DNA of 10,257 bases, taken from contig CAJJBS010000022.1 in assembly GCA_905182385.1 (NCBI GenBank), positions 1 through 10,257 of the forward strand, read 5' to 3'. Shown in pieces: positions 1-5,581 of the stretch. Position numbers and translations under genes: made by a program. Origin of the DNA: Fidelibacterota bacterium TCS55. GTDB taxonomy: Bacteria; Fidelibacterota; Marinisomatia; Marinisomatales; TCS55. Below the pieces are notes generated by a model. That model saw nothing but the letters and a program-made list of their open reading frames with translations, was not told the DNA's origin and ran no database searches. Each line of letters begins with the position of its first letter. Within the stretch, counting starts at the first letter, position 1.

Positions 1-216
1 ACTCTTCCACCTACACATCTATCATCCACACCAACAAGAGGAATAAAACCATAACCAACTCTTACAGTAATATTATCGTTAATGTTTCTCTCATAATTAA
101 GAGAATATAAAAAAACCTACACCACGAGCTTCCATATAAACTGTCTTTTTACCTTGAACAAAAATGTTTGATATAGTAAGAAAAGTAATAACAGTTAGTA
201 TTAGTTTTTTTAACAT
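1..216 (-). CDS. Outer-membrane beta-barrel-type protein, N-terminal part, frame broken at a homopolymer
   Basis: The gene starts at ATG 216 with a good SD (AAAGGA, 223-228, six bases before the ATG). A signal peptide follows: M-L-K-K, a hydrophobic stretch to about residue 20, and V-Q-G. The text then reads V-Y-M-E-A-R-G-V-G. In the starting frame it stops at TAA 97-99 after 39 codons. Removing one T (or adding two) from the seven-T run (plus-strand A run 109-115) restores an open frame to the window edge, reading G-F-L-Y-S-L-N-Y-E-R-N-I and then R-V-G-Y-G-F. That string, 'G..G..YS.NYER' followed by 'RVGYG', is typical of the first beta-strands of small outer-membrane barrels in Bacteroidota and relatives. 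The restored frame fits the family better than the 39-codon product. The break may be a sequencing or assembly indel, a pseudogene, or slippage-dependent expression. Only about 71 residues are visible and the function is unknown. Confidence 0.6.
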
Positions 217-278
217 TACAATTCCTTTTATTAGTTCTAAGATTATACAGTTTTATAATTGCAATCATTGAATAAATA

Positions 279-305
279 AAAAAGCCTCCAATAAGGAGGC
301 TTTTT
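279..305 (-). terminator. Rho-independent terminator after the RNA-binding protein gene
   Basis: AAAAAGCCTCC (279-289), loop AATAA, GGAGGCTTTTT (295-305) form a perfect 11-bp stem including the A/T part. On the minus strand the GC stem is followed by a U run, placed about 50 bases beyond the stop of the RRM gene. The hairpin is symmetric and could also act on the plus strand, but no plus-strand gene ends here. Confidence 0.85.
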
Positions 306-353
306 AATACCGATATCAAATAAAATGAATCGGAAAATCAGATACTATAAAAT

Positions 354-623
354 TTAGTATCTAGGGCGTCTTGGCCTATCTTCTCGTGGTTTGGATTCGT
401 TTACTTTCATAGCACGACCATCCAACTCTTTACCATTCAATCCTTCAATGGCTTTTTCAGCTTCACTGTCATTTGACATTTCAACAAAGCCAAAGCCTTT
501 AGAACGGCCTGTTTCACGGTCAGTGATAATTTTAGCACTATCGACTGCGCCGTATTCAGCAAAAGAAGTAGTTAGGTCTTCTTCAGTTAACTGCCAAGAG
601 ATATTCCCTACATATATATTCAT
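354..623 (-). CDS. RRM-domain RNA-binding protein (Rbp family)
   Basis: This 89-residue protein is a single RNA recognition motif followed by a short basic tail. RNP2 is I-Y-V-G-N-I (residues 3-8) and RNP1 is K-G-F-G-F-V-E-M (42-49), with aromatic residues at the positions that stack on RNA bases. The last dozen residues are rich in Arg and Pro (R-P-R-R-P-R-Y), as in bacterial glycine/arginine-tailed RRM proteins. The family, best studied in cyanobacteria and common in Bacteroidota, acts on mRNA in the cytoplasm and is often cold-induced. The start ATG 623 is set by GAAGGA (631-636) at seven bases. A second ATG at 627 is out of frame. The gene stands alone: it has its own terminator and a 5' leader with a perfect hairpin just before the SD, which suggests control at the RNA level. 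Confidence 0.95.
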   Translation of the reverse strand: MNIYVGNISWQLTEEDLTTSFAEYGAVDSAKIITDRETGRSKGFGFVEMSNDSEAEKAIEGLNGKELDGRAMKVNESKPREDRPRRPRY

Positions 624-630
624 TCATTCA

Positions 631-636
631 TCCTTC
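631..636 (-). promoter_or_regulatory. SD of the RRM gene
   Basis: GAAGGA seven bases before ATG 623. It lies one base after a perfect hairpin, so folding or protein binding there could affect ribosome access. Confidence 0.7.
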
Positions 637-637
637 A

Positions 638-654
638 CAGGTGACAAACACCTG
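638..654 (-). promoter_or_regulatory. Hairpin in the 5' leader of the RRM gene
   Basis: CAGGTG and CACCTG form a perfect 6-bp inverted repeat around a five-base loop (read on the minus strand: CAGGTG-TTTGT-CACCTG). It ends one base before the SD. The position suits a translational control element or an autoregulatory binding site of the RNA-binding protein itself. That role is inference from position only. Confidence 0.45.
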
Positions 655-752
655 AACTTAGTTAATTAAAATACTTCTGTTAATTGTGAGATAAGGAGTT
701 ATAATTCAGAAAATTATTACAAATAAAACAGAATTAATTAAAGTATACATTT

Positions 753-760
753 CAAATATA
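753..760 (-). promoter_or_regulatory. Candidate -7 element (TATATTTG) upstream of the RRM gene
   Basis: TATATTTG on the minus strand matches the Bacteroidota -7 consensus TAnnTTTG. It would give a leader of about 120 bases. No convincing -33 TTTG lies at the usual distance, and the surroundings are very AT-rich, so this is weak. Apart from this element, the leader hairpin and the next gene's terminator, 624-852 shows nothing recognisable. Confidence 0.25.
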
Positions 761-800
761 ACATATAATCAACAAAAATAAGCATCTTTCTTATAAAAGA

Positions 801-827
801 AAAAAGCCCCCAAGATGGAGGCTTTTT
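801..827 (-). terminator. Rho-independent terminator after the histone H1-like gene
   Basis: AAAAAGCCCCC (801-811), loop AAGAT, GGAGGCTTTTT (817-827) form a stem with one C-A mismatch, flanked by A and T runs. It sits 26 bases beyond the stop at 853. It has the same GCC..CC/GG.GGC layout as the terminator at 279-305. Confidence 0.8.
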
Positions 828-852
828 AATTAATTTTAACTTAAAAAGTTAA

Positions 853-1029
853 TTATTCTCCAGCAACAGAAGCTTTACGATAATCTGTAACAAGCTTTTT
901 AATTTCACCTAAAGCTTTACGTGCACGACTACCTGCAGCTTTATTTCCAGAAGCATTTTTTGCATGCTCATCTTCAAAAGTTGCGTAATGAGATTTAATC
1001 TTGTCATGTAGTGAGTTTGTTTTTGACAT
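853..1029 (-). CDS. Histone H1-like DNA-binding protein (58 aa)
   Basis: A 58-residue, Lys-rich protein runs from ATG 1029 to TAA 853-855. It begins M-S-K-T-N-S-L and contains the run G-N-K-A-A-G-S-R-A-R-K-A-L-G-E-I-K-K-L (residues 28-46), then a basic C-terminal helix (V-T-D-Y-R-K-A). This is the signature of the short bacterial histone H1-like proteins (Hc1-like family) that are near-universal in Bacteroidota and relatives, where they are thought to bind DNA non-specifically and help compact the nucleoid. The length is normal for the family, so it is complete. The upstream region is AT-rich with only a weak purine-rich SD (AAAGAAAG). A terminator follows the stop and a candidate promoter lies 50-60 bases upstream, so it is probably a single-gene transcript. 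Confidence 0.88.
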   Translation of the reverse strand: MSKTNSLHDKIKSHYATFEDEHAKNASGNKAAGSRARKALGEIKKLVTDYRKASVAGE

Positions 1030-1082
1030 TATTTTTCTTTCTTTATTATTTTATTTATTCGAATTAATTCAAAAATTAGTGG

Positions 1083-1090
1083 CGAAAGTA
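1083..1090 (-). promoter_or_regulatory. Candidate -7 element (TACTTTCG) of the histone H1-like gene
   Basis: TACTTTCGCC on the minus strand (1090 down to 1081) closely resembles the TAnnTTTG(C) element of Bacteroidota housekeeping promoters. It lies in the 102-base gap between the flavin-reductase-like gene and the H1-like gene and would give a leader of about 45-50 bases. A TTTTG upstream is nearer than the usual -33 spacing. Confidence 0.4.
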
Positions 1091-1131
1091 CAATTTTTAA
1101 TGCTACAAAATAAAGTTAAATAAATAAAATT

Positions 1132-1800
1132 TTATGAATCAAGGTTTGATATCTCAGAATTAATAATTTCATTTAATACACTTTTTTGATCAGAAGTTAT
1201 ATAATCTAACGTTTTCTTTTTTTGAAGTTCATAGTAAGTATTATTACCAGCGACACCTATAGAATCTAGTGACATCATATCAACTTCACCATTTTTTTGA
1301 ATATTATCTTGATTAACAATAATATGTGATAAAGCTCCTATAACCATTATAACTCCATTTTCTTTAATATCAAAATGTCTAACATAATCCACACCTATCG
1401 ATGCATGCGATTCTTTAACAAAAGGTGCTCTAAAATTATCAATAAACTTTTCTCTTAGTCCACATTCAGTAAACTCAGATTCACTAGCTGTAAATTTGAA
1501 TGCAGTACAATGTGAACGTGAAAGAATGTCTTTATTTACATGATTAATAGTGAAACTACCTTCTGAAATTATATTATTTAGTGTTTGCTTTGGAGGTAAT
1601 GTTTTTGGTCGTGTAAAAAGGGCGATTAAGGCAGGGTTACTTCCAAGATGAACAGTAGAACTAAAGATTGCAAGATTAGTTAAATTATTTGAATTAATTG
1701 TTCCAACAAGGGAGGCTTGCTTAATCCCTACTATTGAATTGAAAAGATTTGATCTATATCTAGCATCCAGTTCTTCAAAATTGTTTTTAGATAAATGCAA
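1132..1800 (-). CDS. Flavin-reductase-like (split-barrel FMN-binding) protein
   Basis: This protein of about 222 residues belongs to the flavin reductase-like FMN-binding split-barrel group. Diagnostic stretches, numbered from a possible start at 1806, are N-L-F-N-S-I-V-G (20-27), A-S-L-V-G-T (31-36), N-L-A-I-F-S-S-T-V-H-L-G-S-N-P-A-L-I (44-61), T-L-N-N-I (75-79), F-T-I-N-H-V (85-90), S-E-F (110-112) and A-P-F-V-K-E-S (127-133). Members bind FMN and reduce flavins or act as redox partners; the substrate here cannot be told. There is no ATG. TTG 1800 is the best start because AAAGG (1808-1812), which includes the upstream gene's stop codon, lies seven bases before it. TTG 1806 would touch the SD. 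It is the last gene of the 4913-1132 cluster and is probably translationally coupled to the gene before it. No hairpin terminator follows. Confidence 0.85.
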   Translation of the reverse strand: MHLSKNNFEELDARYRSNLFNSIVGIKQASLVGTINSNNLTNLAIFSSTVHLGSNPALIALFTRPKTLPPKQTLNNIISEGSFTINHVNKDILSRSHCTAFKFTASESEFTECGLREKFIDNFRAPFVKESHASIGVDYVRHFDIKENGVIMVIGALSHIIVNQDNIQKNGEVDMMSLDSIGVAGNNTYYELQKKKTLDYITSDQKSVLNEIINSEISNLDS

Positions 1801-1807
1801 TCTCAAT

Positions 1808-1812
1808 CCTTT
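1808..1812 (-). promoter_or_regulatory. SD that sets the TTG start of the flavin-reductase-like gene
   Basis: AAAGG overlaps the TAA stop (1811-1813) of the upstream gene. It is seven bases from TTG 1800 and adjacent to TTG 1806, so it favours 1800 and implies coupled translation. Confidence 0.55.
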
Positions 1813-2413
1813 ATTTACTAAACATTTCTAGACTTACATCTAATGAATTTTTATATGTCATTTTATTAAAAAATAATGATTTTTTTGGTTTGACAATTAA
1901 TGAATAAAGTGATCTTTTTTCAAATCTAAAATCATCTTTACTCTTTAATTTTTGACCTTCATAACTCATCAAAGATGCAATCTTAATAATAGGCTTTGCT
2001 AAAATTGTTGAAGTGACAATATTTAGTTGATTACTCTTAAATAAATCCATATTTGAATTTATTTGATATTGTTTAAATAAACCAAACTCATATTCAAACG
2101 TAATTAAGAAGAGTTCATCGCGCCAGCCAAATTCAGCGTAAGAATGATCACTTACATTTATAGTTTTTACCTTAGATCGGTAAAAACTATACCCTTCGCC
2201 ATAATAATCATCATTGTCAAATCCAGTAATTATTAATTGACTATCTTTATCAATTTTTAAACCTCGAGCCTTATAATCTCTTCCAAAATCAGAGTAGTCA
2301 AGACCAATATCTCCATCAATTAAAACTTGAGATAATGTTTTTCTTTTTTTTTCTTTAGCTTGCATTATTTCTTGAAAATATATTTCTGTGAGTTGTTCCG
2401 CTCTAATTGTCAC
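1811..2413 (-). CDS. Unknown soluble protein, probable GTG start
   Basis: This product of about 200 residues resembles no family I recognise. It has no signal peptide or membrane segment. It opens with a charged, helix-prone stretch (I-Y-F-Q-E-I-M-Q-A-K-E-K-K-R-K), then an acidic and aromatic middle (G-F-D-N-D-D-Y-Y-G-E-G-Y-S-F-Y), then alternating beta-type segments (E-L-F-L-I-T-F-E-Y-E-F-G), and ends in a basic region. ATG 2443 also opens this frame, but it has no SD and only AT-rich DNA before it. GTG 2413 has AAGAGG (2421-2426) at seven bases, a much better start. The gene lies 51 bases after the YceI-family gene, and its stop forms part of the next gene's SD. Function is unknown; context suggests a role linked to the neighbouring redox and lipid-binding proteins. 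Confidence 0.75.
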   Translation of the reverse strand: MTIRAEQLTEIYFQEIMQAKEKKRKTLSQVLIDGDIGLDYSDFGRDYKARGLKIDKDSQLIITGFDNDDYYGEGYSFYRSKVKTINVSDHSYAEFGWRDELFLITFEYEFGLFKQYQINSNMDLFKSNQLNIVTSTILAKPIIKIASLMSYEGQKLKSKDDFRFEKRSLYSLIVKPKKSLFFNKMTYKNSLDVSLEMFSK

Positions 2414-2420
2414 GATTATT

Positions 2421-2426
2421 CCTCTT
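2421..2426 (-). promoter_or_regulatory. SD that favours a GTG start at 2413
   Basis: AAGAGG followed by a seven-base spacer and GTG 2413. It lies inside the longer frame that would begin at ATG 2443, which itself has no SD. Confidence 0.55.
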
Positions 2427-2464
2427 AATTCTGCTATTAACATTTTATCAAAAATTAAAAAGTA

Positions 2465-2974
2465 TTAATTAGCATGAAAGGTATAATCAATTCGAATTAA
2501 ATCATCCATCTTCATAAACATAAAAGTTGGTCTAGATACATTAAAGTCTGATAACTTAATTATAAAACTTCCTTCAACTTTAAACCCATTTGAAGTATTA
2601 ATAGTTGCTGAAGTAGATAAACGCTTGCTAATGCCATGAAATAATAAATCACCAATGATCTCAACTGAATCATTAAATGTGGAAATTTCAGATGATTTAA
2701 ACTTCACAATTGGATAGTCAAGTGCATCAGTATAAAATAACATATTTGAATCTCTTCCTGAGATTTTACTATCAAAAGAGTTTAAAGGCACCTCAATTGT
2801 AACGCTTCCATCTTTTTTTATTTCATCATAAATGATAGTACTTGTTGCTTTGTTTGAAACACCTATCCAACTATGAAGAAAATGATTCCCAAAATACTTT
2901 ATTTCTGAAGATGCAATATCAATATTTTGTGAAAAGCTCACTGATATAAGCAGTATAAATACGAGTCGATTCAT
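2465..2974 (-). CDS. YceI-family lipid-binding-type periplasmic protein
   Basis: A 169-residue exported protein. The signal peptide is M-N-R-L-V-F-I-L-L-I-S-V-S-F-S-Q, with cleavage near residue 16. YceI-family features in order are S-E-I-K-Y-F-G-N-H (23-31), H-S-W-I-G-V-S (34-40), V-P-L-N-S-F (62-67), G-R-D-S-N-M (73-78), A-L-D-Y-P-I-V-K-F (84-92), G-D-L-L-F-H-G-I-S-K (108-117) and L-S-D-F-N-V-S-R-P (141-149). YceI-like proteins are lipocalin-like barrels that bind isoprenoid or other long-chain lipids, such as quinone precursors, in the periplasm. Its ATG overlaps the TGA of the upstream four-helix gene by one base (TGATG), so the two are translationally coupled. In E. coli, yceI is paired with yceJ, a cytochrome b561, and the pair here looks like a counterpart. 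Confidence 0.88.
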   Translation of the reverse strand: MNRLVFILLISVSFSQNIDIASSEIKYFGNHFLHSWIGVSNKATSTIIYDEIKKDGSVTIEVPLNSFDSKISGRDSNMLFYTDALDYPIVKFKSSEISTFNDSVEIIGDLLFHGISKRLSTSATINTSNGFKVEGSFIIKLSDFNVSRPTFMFMKMDDLIRIDYTFHAN

Positions 2975-3549
2975 CAGTATGGTAAGATGGTTAGCAATGC
3001 AGATATACTCATACTTGTAAATGTAATAGTAGCAACATTTTTATGTAGTGCCAGAGCTTTATCATAATCATTTGAATTCGAAATATTTTTACCCAGGAAA
3101 GGAACGGCCATCATACCTGCAAAATGGATATAAGATAACCAACGATGTATTTTCATTGAACTTACTCGTTTTTCATATTTTTGAGCTGGAGGGGCTAAAT
3201 AACTCAAAGAAGCAGAAGTCATATATAAACCCCATGTTATGGTGCTAAACTTTCGATGTTTTGAAAGTTTTTTATAATCACCTTCAGCAATATTATAACC
3301 TAGTGAAGACTGATAAGCCAACATGCCTAAACTAAGCAAAGCTAGTTTTTGATGATTTTGAAGCATTTTGACACGAAGCTTAAGTTCGTCTTTTCTTGTT
3401 TTTGGTCCAAAATTAAGCTGCCTAAAAAAACCATTCTCGCCCCAAAGTATTTTTGTATGTAATGGCATTTCTTGAATGTTTTGTATATTTAAGTCTGATT
3501 GAGATTTAGCAAAACAAATAAAAATAAATAAATACGTGATGTACTTCAT
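2974..3549 (-). CDS. Four-helix membrane protein with cytochrome-b561-like histidine pattern
   Basis: This 191-residue protein has a signal peptide (cleavage near S-Q, residues 16-17) and an exported segment to about residue 60. Four hydrophobic segments follow at about 67-88, 100-120, 136-153 and 171-190. A histidine sits at or near the start of each helix: H66, H98, H135/H142 and H169. In an alternating topology H66 pairs with H135 or H142 on one face and H98 with H169 on the other, which is how the two b-type hemes of cytochrome-b561-like proteins are held. H-R-W-L-S-Y-I-H-F-A-G-M is the most family-like stretch. It is coupled to a YceI-family gene, as in E. coli yceJ-yceI. Heme binding and electron transfer are inferred; a non-heme membrane protein is the alternative. 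There is no clear SD. Confidence 0.72.
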   Translation of the reverse strand: MKYITYLFIFICFAKSQSDLNIQNIQEMPLHTKILWGENGFFRQLNFGPKTRKDELKLRVKMLQNHQKLALLSLGMLAYQSSLGYNIAEGDYKKLSKHRKFSTITWGLYMTSASLSYLAPPAQKYEKRVSSMKIHRWLSYIHFAGMMAVPFLGKNISNSNDYDKALALHKNVATITFTSMSISALLTILPY

Positions 3550-3597
3550 TGTCTGATTTTATGGTTATATAGTATTCTATTTTTTGAATTAATTAAA

Positions 3598-4455
3598 TTA
3601 TCTTAACCCATTGACATCATATTTTGATACAAAATCCCATATCAATTGGTTGGTATTAGAATCTTTATATTCAATCTCTAGCCAATTATGCTCACCATCT
3701 ATTACTTTATAATGATCAATCGAAGTATTATTTGTACCATTTTTATATGAATGATATTCAACTGTTTTTCCATTTGAGTTAAAAGAAATAATTTCAGGTA
3801 CCTTGTCAGTCTTATTTTGATTTATCCAATATTGATGCATCTCATTAATAGAATAATAATAGTTATCTATCCCTTCATAGGGCCTTGGGTAATCAGCTGT
3901 ACCGTGTATACTCATTATTGCTACTGGACTAGGTTTTGAATTTTGTGCTGTATGCATGTAAAGGAGTCCTCCCATTGATGCAATGGCAGCAATTTTATTA
4001 CTCATGGCACAAGCAAGAGTATATGACATTCCAGCTCCATTGGAAAAACCTGTAGCGTATACCCTGCTCGTATCAACATTATAGGTAGATGCAATTTGAT
4101 CAATCAACGTATTTATGAATCCAATATCATCTGTATTGTTTTTACTCTCTGAATCAGATGGCAATGACACATTCCAAAGACCATAGAGACCTTCAGGATA
4201 AACTAAAATAAAGTTTTCTGTATCTGCTAATGATCGCATATCTGAAATGTATAACTGTCCAGATGCATCCATACCACCACCATGGAAATTTAACAATATT
4301 GGTAACTTTGAGTTTCCATCATAAGATTCTGGAATATATAAAATATATTCTCTTTCAATATCATTTACGAATATTTTTTCAGTATTTGCTGAATCCTCAT
4401 TTTCAGAACAAGATAGTGCACATAATAACATAATGATTGTAAAAATTTTGACCAT
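3598..4455 (-). CDS. LpqC/PHB-depolymerase-type esterase, lipoprotein
   Basis: A 285-residue alpha/beta-hydrolase of the LpqC / polyhydroxybutyrate-depolymerase / feruloyl-esterase-like group. The signal peptide ends at C16 (A-L-S-C, a slightly loose lipobox followed by S-E-N-E-D), so it is probably a lipoprotein. Catalytic features are the oxyanion motif N-F-H-G-G-G (56-61), V-Y-P-E-G-L (85-90), the nucleophile elbow G-F-S-N-G-A-G (136-142, S138), the acid in H-G-T-A-D-Y (184-189, D188) and the base in G-E-H-N-W (254-258, H256). All three triad positions are present, so it should be active. It probably cleaves esters of polyesters, feruloylated sugars or similar outside the cytoplasm; the substrate is unknown. 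It lies 11 bases after a small lipoprotein gene and 48 bases before the four-helix gene, probably in one transcript. Confidence 0.85.
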   Translation of the reverse strand: MVKIFTIIMLLCALSCSENEDSANTEKIFVNDIEREYILYIPESYDGNSKLPILLNFHGGGMDASGQLYISDMRSLADTENFILVYPEGLYGLWNVSLPSDSESKNNTDDIGFINTLIDQIASTYNVDTSRVYATGFSNGAGMSYTLACAMSNKIAAIASMGGLLYMHTAQNSKPSPVAIMSIHGTADYPRPYEGIDNYYYSINEMHQYWINQNKTDKVPEIISFNSNGKTVEYHSYKNGTNNTSIDHYKVIDGEHNWLEIEYKDSNTNQLIWDFVSKYDVNGLR

Positions 4456-4466
4456 GATTTTCTTTG

Positions 4467-4913
4467 TTATTTTAAGTTTGGATATTCATTGATGAATTCT
4501 TGATACTCTTCATTTCCAAAAGACATATTTCTGATACGCTCAATCACACTTTTTGTCTGACTAATAACATTATCTTCTGATAAAATATTGAATCTTGACC
4601 TATCCATAGATACCAGTATACTCTGATCGCTACCAATAAAAATATTAGTATAAAAATAATATCTTAAAATGTAACCGCAACTTTTATTAGTACCTGGATA
4701 GATAATATTAAAAGTAGAACTATCTGAAAATATTGAATAAAAATCACGCGTACTATTACTCAACTTAGTTTCTGATCGCTCACGCAATGCTGTAAGTATT
4801 ACTTCTTCATTGTTTATAATCTCAAACACTTGATCTTCACATGCTGATAATGAGAGATTAAATAAAAATAAAATAGTTAAGGAAGGTCTTATTGATTTGA
4901 AAATTATATTCAT
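4467..4913 (-). CDS. Small lipoprotein of unknown function
   Basis: This 148-residue protein has a lipoprotein signal peptide: basic K6 and R9, a hydrophobic core T13-L22, and the lipobox L-S-A-C (C25) followed by E-D. The mature part has alternating beta-type segments (F-N-I-I-Y-P-G; C-G-Y-I-L-R-Y-Y-F-Y; Q-S-I-L-V-S-M) and a charged C-terminal helix. I recognise no family and no catalytic motif. It is the first gene of the minus-strand cluster and lies 11 bases before the esterase lipoprotein, so the two are probably co-transcribed and may share an envelope location. There is no SD. It faces the plus-strand gene at 5001 across an 87-base divergent promoter region. Confidence 0.75.
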   Translation of the reverse strand: MNIIFKSIRPSLTILFLFNLSLSACEDQVFEIINNEEVILTALRERSETKLSNSTRDFYSIFSDSSTFNIIYPGTNKSCGYILRYYFYTNIFIGSDQSILVSMDRSRFNILSEDNVISQTKSVIERIRNMSFGNEEYQEFINEYPNLK

Positions 4914-4965
4914 TTACATTGTAATAATAAAGCGGAAATTAATATTAATTATTATTAATAAAAAG

Positions 4966-4995
4966 TTGTTCTTCAAGCGTTTTGAGCGTTATATT
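4966..4995 (+). promoter_or_regulatory. Candidate promoter of the 5001 gene, giving a nearly leaderless mRNA
   Basis: TTGTTC (4966-4971), 18 bases, TATATT (4990-4995, within TATATTTA, a TAnnTTTG-like element). The start codon at 5001 is only about six bases beyond the -10, so transcription would begin at or next to the ATG. A direct repeat AGCGTT (4976 and 4985) lies in the spacer. The rest of 4914-5000 is AT-rich, includes the palindrome TTAATATTAA, and presumably holds the opposite promoter for the lipoprotein gene. Confidence 0.45.
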
Positions 4996-5000
4996 TATCT

Positions 5001-5567
5001 ATGAATAAGTTTAAATTAGCCTCTTACATATTAGCCTTTTTTAGTGGTGTTGTTTTAATATTTTTGGTTGATTTTGATCAGCCTTCAAACTTGAATCCAG
5101 TCGAAAAAATAAATAATTTATCATCGCAAATCAATTCAAATAAAACAGTCTCAACTATCCCAACTAACTGGACCTCTATTAAACCTAGTTCTTCAATGAG
5201 AGATAAAGAATACATCATAAAAAACTCAATGGGTGAATTCAACCTAATTGTTTTTAAGAATATTGGTGGATCTACTGAACAAAATATTGATCGATGGGTA
5301 GATCAATTCAGTGGCGATGAAAATCCATTACTTCCGTTTCAAAAGAAAGAAATTGAGCAAAATGATAAGAATTTTATTTTTGTTCAAAACTCAGGTTATT
5401 TTAACGGTGGAATGGGGCAAACCAAAGCATTTGATAATGCGGGGTTAATAGCTTTTATAGTCGAAGATAAATCTGATATATATTATTATAAGGCTGTATC
5501 AAGTGTAGAAATTTTGATGGAGTCTAAAGAAGAATTAATTAGTACAATTTTAAGCTCTAATCTTTAG
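5001..5567 (+). CDS. Membrane-anchored extracytoplasmic protein of unknown function
   Basis: This 188-residue protein has one N-terminal hydrophobic segment (about 7-24), probably an uncleaved anchor, then a Ser/Asn-rich linker to about residue 52 and a globular domain. Recognisable elements are W57, P-S-S-S-M-R (62-67), I-V-F-K-N-I-G-G (83-90), N-I-D-R-W-V-D-Q-F (95-103), S-G-Y-F-N-G (131-136) and Y-Y-Y-K-A-V-S-S (161-168). The order W...SMR...GG...NI-RW--QF...YYFK resembles uncharacterised exported proteins that I recall from Planctomycetes and some other bacteria; no function is known to me. It is the only complete plus-strand gene and stands alone between divergent and convergent neighbours. 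There is no SD and the candidate promoter leaves almost no leader. It converges on the receptor gene with 14 bases between stops and no terminator hairpin. Confidence 0.82.
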   Translation: MNKFKLASYILAFFSGVVLIFLVDFDQPSNLNPVEKINNLSSQINSNKTVSTIPTNWTSIKPSSSMRDKEYIIKNSMGEFNLIVFKNIGGSTEQNIDRWVDQFSGDENPLLPFQKKEIEQNDKNFIFVQNSGYFNGGMGQTKAFDNAGLIAFIVEDKSDIYYYKAVSSVEILMESKEELISTILSSNL

Positions 5568-5581
5568 TTCTAATATCTTTT

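Noticed and set aside
391..669. Plus-strand open frame of 92 codons
   Set aside because: Antisense to the RRM gene, which has clear RNP motifs, an SD and a terminator; the antisense product shows no domain.
1124..1135. ATAAAATTTTAT as terminator of the flavin-reductase-like gene
   Set aside because: A pure A/T palindrome overlapping the stop with no GC stem; expected by chance in such DNA.
3048..3248. Plus-strand open frame of 66 codons
   Set aside because: Antisense to the four-helix membrane protein; no SD or recognisable content.
4230..4433. Plus-strand open frame of 67 codons
   Set aside because: Antisense to the esterase's conserved HGGG region; composition is that of a shadow frame.
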